Source: Bilophila sp964538355 (GTDB lineage: Bacteria > Desulfobacterota > Desulfovibrionia > Desulfovibrionales > Desulfovibrionaceae). Taken from it: 64,000 nucleotides of DNA. Below are positions 16,540 through 24,846 of this stretch, in pieces. Numbering within the stretch: position 1 is the first letter of the stretch; the number at the start of each line of letters is the position of its first letter. Made by a program: the position numbers and the translations under genes. The notes under the pieces were generated by a model. It was not told the origin of the DNA. It searched no databases and was given only the letters and a program-made list of their open reading frames with translations. The stretch covers positions 48,754-112,753 of the forward strand of contig CAZIFC010000006.1 in the NCBI GenBank assembly GCA_964538355.1, read 5' to 3'.

Positions 16540-17574
16540 CTAGACGCCCGGCTTGCCGCCCTTGAGCTCTTCCAGTTCCTGTTCGAGTTTGGACAGACGC
16601 TTGAAGAGTTCGGGGAAGCGGGGCATGAGGGCCAGAGTACGCATGTAGGTGCGCTGGTCCACGGCGGGCGAACCGCCGACGACAACATCGGAGGGGATAT
16701 CCTTGGGCACACCGGACTGGGGGCCGATGGTCACGTTGTCGCCGATGTGCAGATGCCCGGCAACGCCGACCTGTCCGGCGAGCGTGCAGTTGTCCCCGAT
16801 GGTGGTGGAGCCGGAGATGCCCACCTGAGAAACAATAAAGGTGTTGCGCCCTATCCGCACATTATGCCCGATCTGGGCAAGGTTGTCGATTTTGGTTCCG
16901 TCGCCCACGCGGGTGGTGTCAAGCACGGCGCGGTCAATGGCGGCATTGGCCCCCACTTCCACGCTGTTGCCGACGGCGACCCGCCCGACCTGAGGAATTT
17001 TCTGGATGCCTGCGGGCGTGCGCGCAAAACCGAAGCCGTCCGCACCCAGCACACAGCCGGGATGCAGGATGCAGTTTTCGCCAACGCTCGTTCCGGCCAT
17101 CAGCACGGCATTGGGGTAGATGGTGCTGTCTTTTCCGATGCGGACGTCTTCGCCTACATAGGCTCCGGGAAAGATCCGGACGCCGCTTTCGATGCGGGCA
17201 TGGGAAGCGATGTAGGCGAAGGGGAAGACGGTCACCCCGTCGGCGAGTTCCGCTTCGGGATGGATGAAGGCGAGGGGGCTGATGCCGGAAAACGAACCCT
17301 GCTGCGACGCAAAGAGTTCCAGCACGCGGCCGAAATCCTGATAGGGATTGTTGCTGATCAGCGCACGCCTGACGTCCCCGGCGTGTTCGGGGCGAACAAT
17401 GACGGCACCAGCCCGCGTTGCCGCGAGCTGGTCAGCGTACTTTGGATTCGCCAGAAAGCTCACTTCTTCGGGTCCTGCGCCTTCAAGGGTATTGACGCCG
17501 ATGATTTCGGCATCTTCGCCCTGGAGAGTCAAACCAAGCCGGACCGCGATTTCGGAGAGTTTATAGGCGATCAT
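16540..17574 (-). CDS. lpxD: UDP-3-O-acylglucosamine N-acyltransferase
   Basis: 344 aa. Third step of lipid A synthesis (N-acylation). An N-terminal uridine-binding domain (with F-L-A-N-P-K-Y and the N-N-P-Y segment) leads into a hexapeptide beta helix. The catalytic His is in Q-I-G-H-N-V-R-I-G, and a C-terminal helical tail follows. The ATG follows the skp stop with no spacer (TAAATG), and fabZ begins 31 bases after the stop. Confidence 0.96.
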   Translation of the reverse strand: MIAYKLSEIAVRLGLTLQGEDAEIIGVNTLEGAGPEEVSFLANPKYADQLAATRAGAVIVRPEHAGDVRRALISNNPYQDFGRVLELFASQQGSFSGISPLAFIHPEAELADGVTVFPFAYIASHARIESGVRIFPGAYVGEDVRIGKDSTIYPNAVLMAGTSVGENCILHPGCVLGADGFGFARTPAGIQKIPQVGRVAVGNSVEVGANAAIDRAVLDTTRVGDGTKIDNLAQIGHNVRIGRNTFIVSQVGISGSTTIGDNCTLAGQVGVAGHLHIGDNVTIGPQSGVPKDIPSDVVVGGSPAVDQRTYMRTLALMPRFPELFKRLSKLEQELEELKGGKPGV

Positions 17575-18129
17575 TTACTTCCTGCCGGACTGGGGTTCGG
17601 GAAACTTGCTTCCGCCGGCCTTCCAGAGGCGGTTGACTTCGGCGAGCACGGGCTTGGTGATGTCGAGGGTGGGGGTTGCGTACATCACGCTGCCGGCAGC
17701 GGCGTCGAGGATCAGATCAAGATTCTTCTGCTTGGCGATGGTGGTGGCGGCGTCGTAGATCTGCTGGGCCATGCTCTGGCGGATCTGGTTTTCGGTGTTG
17801 TCGACCTTGCGGGCGAAGTTGCGGGACTTTTCTTCAAAGTCGCGGCGCAGGCGGAGGAATTCCATCTGCTTGTCTTCGCGTTCCTTGGCGGACATTTTGG
17901 CAACCTGGGCCTGAAGGGCTTCACCCTTTGCCTGAAGGTCCTTGGCCTGCTTTTCAAGCTGGGACTTTTCGGCACCAAACTGGGACTGCAGCTTCTGCTG
18001 GGCAGCCTTGGCGGCGTCGCTGTCCATGGCGACGGCCTGGGAATTGAACACGCCGATCTTCATTTCGGCGAAGGCGGAACCGGCCATAAGCACACAGGCT
18101 ACGAGAGCGAGAGACAAAACTCTGAACAT
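17575..18129 (-). CDS. skp: Periplasmic chaperone Skp/OmpH
   Basis: 184 aa. A clear signal peptide (residues 1-21, ending S-A-F-A) precedes K-I-G-V-F-N-S-Q-A-V and a long Lys/Glu/Gln-rich coiled coil (about 40-125), the tentacle arms of Skp. It escorts unfolded outer-membrane proteins to BamA. The start is set by an AAGGAGAAG site and the signal peptide. A promoter-like pair lies upstream (18185-18213). Confidence 0.93.
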   Translation of the reverse strand: MFRVLSLALVACVLMAGSAFAEMKIGVFNSQAVAMDSDAAKAAQQKLQSQFGAEKSQLEKQAKDLQAKGEALQAQVAKMSAKEREDKQMEFLRLRRDFEEKSRNFARKVDNTENQIRQSMAQQIYDAATTIAKQKNLDLILDAAAGSVMYATPTLDITKPVLAEVNRLWKAGGSKFPEPQSGRK

Positions 18130-18184
18130 ATTCTTCTCCTTCGTGTACAGACAATAGCGGGAAAACAAGCCCCGCAGTTCGAAA

Positions 18185-18213
18185 GGGATAGCCTTCAACG
18201 CGTGAGTCGTCAA
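18185..18213 (-). promoter_or_regulatory. Possible promoter for skp-lpxD-fabZ-lpxA
   Basis: Minus strand TTGACG (18208-18213), 17-base spacer, TATCCC (18185-18190), 55 bases before skp. The -35 is good, the -10 weak. Confidence 0.5.
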
Positions 18214-18414
18214 GCTGTCCCTCTCTTTGCCAGGGGAGGAGGCGACACGCCTTTTTGGATTGAAACGATTGTAATTTCCAGATGTTGTACGGATGCCCTC
18301 ACAAAGGGGAGGCCAAAGCCCCGCCAAGAGAGCGCACGGAGCCGTTTTTTTTCTTGGGGCAGGCCCGGTTTGACTGGAAAAAACATTGCCGGAAAGGGGA
18401 AAACGCATCCTTGC

Positions 18415-20073
18415 CTACTTGTCCCGGCTGTCCAGGCCGCCGAGGTGGGTGACGACTCCAGAGGCTATCCCTTCGGCAAGGGCCTGCCTGTACGCGGGCG
18501 ACGCCAGATTTTGCGCTTCCTGGAGGTTGGAGCAATACCCCACTTCCATCAGGACTCCCGGCATGGCTGTTCCGAGCAAGACCTTGAACGGTGCGGACTT
18601 GACCCCGCCGTCCCGAACGGAAAAGCCTTTTTCCTTCATGACGGAAAGCGAACATTTCTGGAGCGTCTCGGCAAGGCGGCGGGACTCGCCCTGCAACGCG
18701 TTTTTGGGGGCGGCGGCGTTGCCGTTTCCGCCGGCGTTTTCCACGCCAGCCAGCTTGCCGGCATCGGCGTTGCTTGCGGACGCGCCCGCAACGTAGGTTT
18801 CCACTCCGCAAGCGGCTTCGTTGGCACTGGCATTGACGTGAATGGACAGGAAAATGTCGGCTCGTGCCTGATTTGCCTTGTAGGAGCGGGTTTCCAGCGA
18901 AACCCAGGTGTTGTCGGTACGGGTATGGTGAACCTGGATACCCTTGGCGGCAAGGAGCTTTCCAACGCGCCGGGCAATATCAAGCGTGATGTCACGTTCG
19001 ATGATCCCGTTGTGGCTTGTGCCGGGGTCCTTTCCGCCGTGTCCGGGATCGATCATGACCGTGCGGGCCGCAAACCGGAACAGGGGGTCGCTTGACTGCA
19101 GGCCGCGTCCGAAAGGAATGCCGCGAGGCAGGGAGGCTCCCCGTGCCGCCGTCGTGATCACGATGCGGAAGGGAGAGGACTCCGTTTTGACCATGAATCG
19201 CTCGACGCGGCGAAAATCCAGCAGCAGGCGGGTCTTGTCCGGTGCGGACAGGTCAAGGCGCATCCTGCGGAGGGAGTTTCCCTGTACCTTGATGCCGGGC
19301 CGGACCGTGGGATCTGGGGAGACGCCCGCAAGATCCACAATCATCCTGTTTGGCTGGCTGCTTTTTTTCCCGGGGATCTGCGTTTCGATGGACCAGATGA
19401 TCGGGCGATCGAATTCCAGCGTGATGACGGCAAGATCGTTCTTGCTTTCCCACCGCATATCGGTCAGAAGGGCCGCCTTTTTTTTGCCTGGCGTGGCGTT
19501 TTTTGCGGCTTCGAGCGCGGTCTTCAACCGCTGGGCATACAGCCTTGCTTCGGGTGCGGCGTCGCTCCGGGGGTAGCGGGTCTGGATAAGCTCCAGAGTT
19601 TCCTGCGCGCCGGAAAAGTCGCCGAAGCGTTCGGCCTTGATGCGGGCGATCCCGAAAAGCGCGTCATCGGCAAGCACATGTGCGGAATAGTCTTTGAGAA
19701 AGTTTTGGTAGCGGGCCGTTGCAGCCCTGGCGTCTTGCCTGAGCATGGAACGTCTGGAAAGCTCTTCCATCGCCAGAGCGGAGCGGTACAGCGCGGCAGG
19801 GCGGTTTCTCCAGCGGGGGTGCTTGTCGTGCAGGTCAAGGAAGGTCTGGGCCAGCGTTTCCCACGGTTCGCGCCATCCGCCGCGTTTGGAGTCCGTTTTG
19901 AGGTACTCCATGTCCTGCTTGGCTTTTTCATACTGCTGTTCGAACGGGAGGGCGGCCTGGGCGGCAGAAGATGCCCCCAGCGTCCAGAGCACTGTGAGAA
20001 GCAGAAGAAGGACAGGCAGCCCGCCGCCAAAGAAGCGTGCGGAGTGCCTGGGGCCAGGCGTGGGTATGGTCAT
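18415..20073 (-). CDS. amiC: N-acetylmuramoyl-L-alanine amidase, AmiC type
   Basis: 552 aa, periplasmic. It has a signal peptide (about residues 1-42), a helical repeat segment resembling TPR (about 50-200), an AMIN domain (about 225-330), and a C-terminal amidase_3 domain. The last has the zinc motifs I-D-P-G-H-G-G-K-D-P-G, the downstream E in I-I-E-R-D, S-I-H-V-N-A, and a final M-E-V-G-Y. It cleaves the amide between MurNAc and the peptide during cell separation. The helical N-terminal part is an addition to E. coli AmiC. A terminator lies between it and bamA, so it may have its own promoter. Confidence 0.92.
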   Translation of the reverse strand: MTIPTPGPRHSARFFGGGLPVLLLLLTVLWTLGASSAAQAALPFEQQYEKAKQDMEYLKTDSKRGGWREPWETLAQTFLDLHDKHPRWRNRPAALYRSALAMEELSRRSMLRQDARAATARYQNFLKDYSAHVLADDALFGIARIKAERFGDFSGAQETLELIQTRYPRSDAAPEARLYAQRLKTALEAAKNATPGKKKAALLTDMRWESKNDLAVITLEFDRPIIWSIETQIPGKKSSQPNRMIVDLAGVSPDPTVRPGIKVQGNSLRRMRLDLSAPDKTRLLLDFRRVERFMVKTESSPFRIVITTAARGASLPRGIPFGRGLQSSDPLFRFAARTVMIDPGHGGKDPGTSHNGIIERDITLDIARRVGKLLAAKGIQVHHTRTDNTWVSLETRSYKANQARADIFLSIHVNASANEAACGVETYVAGASASNADAGKLAGVENAGGNGNAAAPKNALQGESRRLAETLQKCSLSVMKEKGFSVRDGGVKSAPFKVLLGTAMPGVLMEVGYCSNLQEAQNLASPAYRQALAEGIASGVVTHLGGLDSRDK

Positions 20074-20110
20074 GAATGGGTATTCCTGGGAAAGACGCTG
20101 TAGCGGGCAA

Positions 20111-20144
20111 GAGAAAAGGCGCGGGGAACGTTTTCCCCGCGCCG
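20111..20144 (-). terminator. Terminator after bamA
   Basis: Minus strand GGCGCGGGG-aaaacgtt-CCCCGCGCC followed by TTTTCTCTT, directly after the bamA stop. It separates lysS-lolC-lolD-bamA from amiC. Confidence 0.85.
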
Positions 20145-20152
20145 CAATCGGT

Positions 20153-22858
20153 TTAGAAGAACTGGCCCATGGAGAACTCGAACCGGCCGCCGGGGCGTTG
20201 GCCCTTGACGTTCTTGTCGAGGGGATACCCGTAGGCGAAGCGCAGGTCGCCCATGGGGGAACGCCACCGCAGTTCAAGCCCGACCGATTTTTTCAGTTCG
20301 CTGAAGGGGTCGGAAGTCTGCTTCGAGTCGACGTTGTAGCCGATGTCGAAGAACGGCACGAGAGCGAGACCCATCTCGGGATGGAAGGTCCAGATATACT
20401 CGAAGTTGGCGAAGCCCATGCGGTCGCCGCCGATTTCGTCGTTGTATTTGGGATGGCGCGGTGCGAGGTCTTCCGTATTATAGCCGCGGATGGAGTCGAT
20501 GCCGCCGATGAAGAAGCGGTCGAATACGGGCACGGCCTTGCTGCTGTTTTCAAATACGCCGCCGACACGTCCACGCCAGTGGAAGACATGGTTCGGGTTT
20601 TTGAACAGCGTGTGGAAGGACTGCAACTCGCCGATGGGCTTGAAGAAGTTGTCGTTGCCGCCGATGCCGCCGCCGCCGTACTCCATGGAGATGCGGCCGA
20701 CCACGCCGGAGGTGGGGCGTTCGCGGGAGTCTGTGGAGTCGTAGGTAACGCTGGTGCTCAGCACGCTGGACAGGTTTTTGCCTTCGTATTCCCTGTAGGC
20801 ACGGGAGGCCGTCTTGGGAATGTCGAAGAGGGTGTAGCGGTCGAGCCGGTAGCCGACGGAGACAGACGTGTATTCGCCGATGGGGTGGAACAGCCGGATG
20901 GTGTTACCGATGGTCTTCTTCTTGAAGTCGTCCCACTCTTCCCAGATGGCGTAGCTGTTGTTGCTGAAGCCGAAGTTCGTATCGTAGATACGGGGGTTGA
21001 CGAAGGAGAGATCCAGATACTGCGACTTGCCCGACACAAAGCCCTGAAGGGAGAGCGAATAGCCGCGTCCGAACAGGTTGCGTTCCATGATGCTTCCGCT
21101 CACGCCGAACTGGTAGAAGGAGGAGTAGCCTACGCCGCCCATCAGTGCGCCGGTGCGGTCTTCCTTCAGGTTGACGCGAAGATCGACCTCGTCTTCCTTG
21201 TCGGTGGGGACAATGGTGGTGTCGGCCTGCGTAAAGTAGCGCAGACGGTTCAGGCGTTCGTTGGAGCGGCGCAGCTTGGAGCCGTCGAACTGGTCGCCGT
21301 CGGCGAGGCGCAGCTCGCGGAGGATAACGTTGTCGCGGGTACGGGTGTTGCCTTCCGTAATCACGCGGCGAACGTAAACCTTCTGTTTCTTGTGCGGCAC
21401 ATAGAAGATGTCGATGGTGCCTTCGGCCTCGTTCTTCGGGGTGTCCACGTCAACTTCGGCAAAGGCATAGCCGTAGTTGCTGTAAAAGTCGGTAAGGCTC
21501 TTGATGTCGTCCTGCAGGACGGAGAGCGAGAAGTAGCCGTTGGAATCCTTGAAATCGTCGATCCGTACTTCCTTGAACAGGCGGTCGTCCGTATCGATAA
21601 GGTCGCCTTTGAAGCCGACTTCGCCGATTTTGTAGCGTTTGCCTTCCTTGACCATGAAGGTCACGGTAATGCCGTCTTCGGAGTAGTCGATTTGGGGCGC
21701 GGCAACCTGGATGTCGACGTAGCCGTGGTTCATGGCATAGGCCGAAATCGCGGCGGAGTCGCGCTCAAGATATTCCTCGCGGAGGACGCCCGTTCCGGTC
21801 ACCCACGAAAGGATCCCGTGTTCCTGAAGGGCGAGTTCCTTTTTCAGGTCGCTGGCATCGATGCTTTCGAGGCCCTCGATCTTGATTTCCTTGATATAGA
21901 GCTTCTTGCCTTCCTTGACGTCGAAAACGAGGACGGACGTTCCGGAATTGCCCTTCTGCTCGACGCGGTACTTTACGTCGGCAAGGTAGAAGCCTTCCTT
22001 GCGGTACAGCTCCGTAACCTTCTGGATATCTTCGGCAAGCATGCGGTCATTGAGGACCGATCCGGTCTTGGAGCCCATGGCGGCAAGGATGTCATCCTTT
22101 TTCACCGCGTCGGAGCCGTTGACGATGATGTCGGAGATGCGGGGTTTTTCCGTCACGGTGAACACCAGCACCCGGCCCTGTCCGCTGCGCTCGATGTCGG
22201 CACTGACGTCGCTGAAGTAGCCAAGATCCCAGATGCGCTTGATTTCGCTGTTCAGGACGCCGGGATCAACCGAGTCGCCCTTTCGGGTGGACAGGCGCAT
22301 GAGCACGACATCGGGATCGAGCACCTTGAGGCCGCGGATCTGGATGTCGGCAATGGCGTCGCTCTTGCCGGTAGCCGCGCTGCCCCCCATTTTGCCGACG
22401 AGTTCGCCGACGGCGGGAAGCAGTTCGATCATGTTGGGCTTCTGGACGAAATACGGCTGCGCGGGCTGCTGTCCGGCGGCATCCACCATCCGGGCGTCGA
22501 TGCTGAAGGCGTCGCCGGTCTTGCTGAAGCTGCCGTAGACGGCGTAGTTCGCGCCGGTCTGCCTTGCAATGCTCCGTGCGGTTGCCAGACTGAGCTGGTT
22601 GATCTTCTGGTTTTTGAGCAGGCGCAGGGTATCCCTGGCGGGGATGACCTTGAAGCCCTGCTGTGCCAGCTGTTTGGCAAAGAGCGCGGGCAGCTCGTCG
22701 TTCAGGTAGCTGAGGTCCGCCCCTCCATTGATCTGGAAGGGAAGCACGGCCACGCGGACGGTATCCGAGGCCGACTGTTTGGGAGCCGCCTGTGCCGTAC
22801 CGTGGAACAACAGGTTACACAGCGCCAGCGTCAGCAGCGCAAAGAGGCATCTCTTCAT
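20153..22858 (-). CDS. bamA: Outer membrane protein assembly factor BamA
   Basis: 901 aa, longer than the roughly 800 of E. coli. After the signal peptide (1-24, ending A-Q-A) there is an extra domain of about 130 residues with a TolB/CsgG-like start (V-R-V-A-V-L-P-F). POTRA repeats follow (for example I-Q-I-R-G-L-K, I-I-V-N-G-S, I-K-I-E-G-L, V-G-F-K-G, V-I-T-E-G-N-T-R-T), then a 16-strand barrel with I-R-G-Y-N and a C-terminal F-S-M-G-Q-F-F. It folds and inserts outer-membrane proteins. Its first 44 bases overlap the 3' end of lolD. Confidence 0.96.
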   Translation of the reverse strand: MKRCLFALLTLALCNLLFHGTAQAAPKQSASDTVRVAVLPFQINGGADLSYLNDELPALFAKQLAQQGFKVIPARDTLRLLKNQKINQLSLATARSIARQTGANYAVYGSFSKTGDAFSIDARMVDAAGQQPAQPYFVQKPNMIELLPAVGELVGKMGGSAATGKSDAIADIQIRGLKVLDPDVVLMRLSTRKGDSVDPGVLNSEIKRIWDLGYFSDVSADIERSGQGRVLVFTVTEKPRISDIIVNGSDAVKKDDILAAMGSKTGSVLNDRMLAEDIQKVTELYRKEGFYLADVKYRVEQKGNSGTSVLVFDVKEGKKLYIKEIKIEGLESIDASDLKKELALQEHGILSWVTGTGVLREEYLERDSAAISAYAMNHGYVDIQVAAPQIDYSEDGITVTFMVKEGKRYKIGEVGFKGDLIDTDDRLFKEVRIDDFKDSNGYFSLSVLQDDIKSLTDFYSNYGYAFAEVDVDTPKNEAEGTIDIFYVPHKKQKVYVRRVITEGNTRTRDNVILRELRLADGDQFDGSKLRRSNERLNRLRYFTQADTTIVPTDKEDEVDLRVNLKEDRTGALMGGVGYSSFYQFGVSGSIMERNLFGRGYSLSLQGFVSGKSQYLDLSFVNPRIYDTNFGFSNNSYAIWEEWDDFKKKTIGNTIRLFHPIGEYTSVSVGYRLDRYTLFDIPKTASRAYREYEGKNLSSVLSTSVTYDSTDSRERPTSGVVGRISMEYGGGGIGGNDNFFKPIGELQSFHTLFKNPNHVFHWRGRVGGVFENSSKAVPVFDRFFIGGIDSIRGYNTEDLAPRHPKYNDEIGGDRMGFANFEYIWTFHPEMGLALVPFFDIGYNVDSKQTSDPFSELKKSVGLELRWRSPMGDLRFAYGYPLDKNVKGQRPGGRFEFSMGQFF

Positions 22859-23555
22859 ACAGTTCTCCAGATCGTAATTCGAGGCAACGCCCGAGGGTGC
22901 TCGCCATTTCCCGGTTATGGGTGACGATGACAAGGGTCATGCCAAGGGTGCGGTTCAGTTCCAGGAGCAGTCCGGCGACGGAATCGCCGGTCCGTTGGTC
23001 CAGATTGCCGGTCGGTTCGTCGGCCAGCAATACGCGGGGTTCCATCAGGATGGCGCGGGCAATGGCCGCCCTCTGCCGTTCTCCGCCGGAAAGCGTGGTT
23101 ACCCTGTGGTCCATCCGATCGGCAAGGCCGACGCGCACCAGTGCCCGGCGGGCCAGTTCAATCGCCTTGGGGCGTGGCATGCCGGCAATGAGTGCCTGCA
23201 TGGCCACGTTTTCCTCGGTGCTGAATTCGGGCAACAGGTGGTGAAACTGGAAGACAAACCCCAGTTTCCGATTCCGGAAGTGGGCCTTTTCCACAGGTGT
23301 CATGTCGGGCAGGCTCTGGCCCTCAAAAAGGACGCTGCCCGCCGTGGGCGTGTCCAGTGCTCCCAGCAGGTGGAGCAGGGTGGACTTTCCCGAACCCGAG
23401 GCCCCGACAATGGCGAGGGATTCGCCGGCCCGGATAGTCAGGTTCATGTTCTTCAGGATGGTGACGCGTTCCGCCGGCCCTTCGCAGGACTTTTCGACTC
23501 CCGAAAGCTCGTAGAGCACGGCAGGGGCGGACGCCGCAAGATGGGGCTGTTCCAT
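22815..23555 (-). CDS. lolD: Lipoprotein-releasing ABC transporter ATPase LolD
   Basis: 246 aa. Walker A G-A-S-G-S-G-K-S-T (residues 51-59), Q-loop F-Q-F-H-H-L-L-P-E-F, signature L-S-G-G-E-R-Q-R and Walker B V-L-L-A-D-E-P-T-G-N-L-D are all present. The F-H-H-L-L-P-E-F-[ST] stretch is typical of LolD. It powers extraction of lipoproteins from the inner membrane. The start overlaps the lolC stop by one base; the end overlaps bamA by 44 bases. Confidence 0.96.
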   Translation of the reverse strand: MEQPHLAASAPAVLYELSGVEKSCEGPAERVTILKNMNLTIRAGESLAIVGASGSGKSTLLHLLGALDTPTAGSVLFEGQSLPDMTPVEKAHFRNRKLGFVFQFHHLLPEFSTEENVAMQALIAGMPRPKAIELARRALVRVGLADRMDHRVTTLSGGERQRAAIARAILMEPRVLLADEPTGNLDQRTGDSVAGLLLELNRTLGMTLVIVTHNREMASTLGRCLELRSGELYEEMPLCAADAGAV

Positions 23556-24841
23556 TATTCGAACCGCAGGGCTTCGGCGGGTTCAAGGCTTGAAGCCTGC
23601 CGCGCCGGGTAGATCGTGGCAAGGAAACACAGAGTCATGGCGGATACCCCCACCACGGCGATATCAACCCAGTTGAGCAGAATGGGCAGGTGATCCAGCG
23701 TGTAGACGCCCGGGGGGAGCTTGATGAACTGGTAGCGTTGCAGGAGCAGGGCCAGCCCTATGCCGAGCACATAGCCGAGGAGCGTCCCCACCACGCCGAT
23801 GATCGTTCCCTGGAGCATGAAGATGCGCCGGATCATGCCCTTGGTCGCGCCCATGGACATCAATATGGCGATATCGTGCGTCTTTTCCATGACCAGCATG
23901 ACCAGCGTGGTCACGATGGAGAAAGAGCCGATGAGCACCACCATCGCAAGCAGGATAAACATGCCGATCTTTTCGAGTTTCAGCGCAGCGAACAGGTTGG
24001 CGTTCATGTCCATCCATGTCCGCACGGAAGCCAGGGGGCCGAGTTCCTTTTGCAGGGCCTCGGCGACCGTATCGGCCTTGTATACGTCTTTCACGGTAAC
24101 TTCAATTCCCGAGATCTGGTCATCAGGCAGCCCGAGAAGATCGCGTGCCGCCGGAAGGGAAATGAAGCCCAGCGAAGAATCGTATTCAAACATGCCGGTC
24201 TGGAAAATCCCCGCAACCCGATACGGGCGGATGCGGGGCTGGAAACCGGCAGTACTTTTTTGTCCGGAAGGGGAAAGCAGGTTGACGCGGCTGCCCACGG
24301 CCAGGCCGAGACGCTGCGCCAGCTCCTTGCCGACGAGGACGCCGGGCGGGGCACCCTCGGTTTTGGGCACGAGGGCTTCGACGCTGCCGCTGGTCAGGTT
24401 GCCGAGCATGGACAAGACCGACGGAGCCGTTTGGGGATCGATGCCGCGCAAAACGACGCCCTTGACCCCCCGCGGCGAGGACAGCATGCCCTCGGCATAG
24501 AGGAAGGGCGTGGAGCCGACAACGCCGGACGTGGCGTCAATCCGGTGCAGCACGGCAGCAAGGCCGGAAAGGTTGGGGGCGACACCGCCCCTTGCCATGT
24601 CCGCATCCGTCGGCGGCGCAGTGAGAGCCGCCAGCGGACCGGAAACAATGATGTGCGCGTTTGCCCCAAGGATTTTATCCCGGATATCGGTGGTAAATCC
24701 GTTGTAGACCCCCAGCACCACCACCAGCGCAGCCACGCCGATAGCCACACCAAGCACGGACATGGCGGAGATGATGTATATGAAGGCCTGTTTGCGTCGC
24801 GCAAAGAGGTATCGCAGGGCTACAAAGAGCTCAAAGCGCAT
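23555..24841 (-). CDS. lolC: Lipoprotein-releasing permease LolC/LolE
   Basis: 428 aa. MacB-like architecture: one N-terminal transmembrane helix after the F-E-L-F-V-A-L-R-Y-L signature, a large periplasmic domain (about 45-270), then three helices at the C-terminus. Only one Lol permease gene is present beside lolD, so the transporter is probably a homodimer (LolF-like) rather than LolC plus LolE. It lies five bases after lysS. Confidence 0.94.
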   Translation of the reverse strand: MRFELFVALRYLFARRKQAFIYIISAMSVLGVAIGVAALVVVLGVYNGFTTDIRDKILGANAHIIVSGPLAALTAPPTDADMARGGVAPNLSGLAAVLHRIDATSGVVGSTPFLYAEGMLSSPRGVKGVVLRGIDPQTAPSVLSMLGNLTSGSVEALVPKTEGAPPGVLVGKELAQRLGLAVGSRVNLLSPSGQKSTAGFQPRIRPYRVAGIFQTGMFEYDSSLGFISLPAARDLLGLPDDQISGIEVTVKDVYKADTVAEALQKELGPLASVRTWMDMNANLFAALKLEKIGMFILLAMVVLIGSFSIVTTLVMLVMEKTHDIAILMSMGATKGMIRRIFMLQGTIIGVVGTLLGYVLGIGLALLLQRYQFIKLPPGVYTLDHLPILLNWVDIAVVGVSAMTLCFLATIYPARQASSLEPAEALRFE

Positions 24842-24846
24842 AGGTT

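Noticed and set aside
16534..19095. An 853-codon plus-strand open frame opposite lpxD, skp and amiC
   Set aside because: Antisense shadow of genes with clear family signatures.
19745..22924. A 1059-codon plus-strand open frame across bamA and amiC
   Set aside because: It mirrors two well-supported minus-strand genes, has no ribosome site and no recognisable motif.
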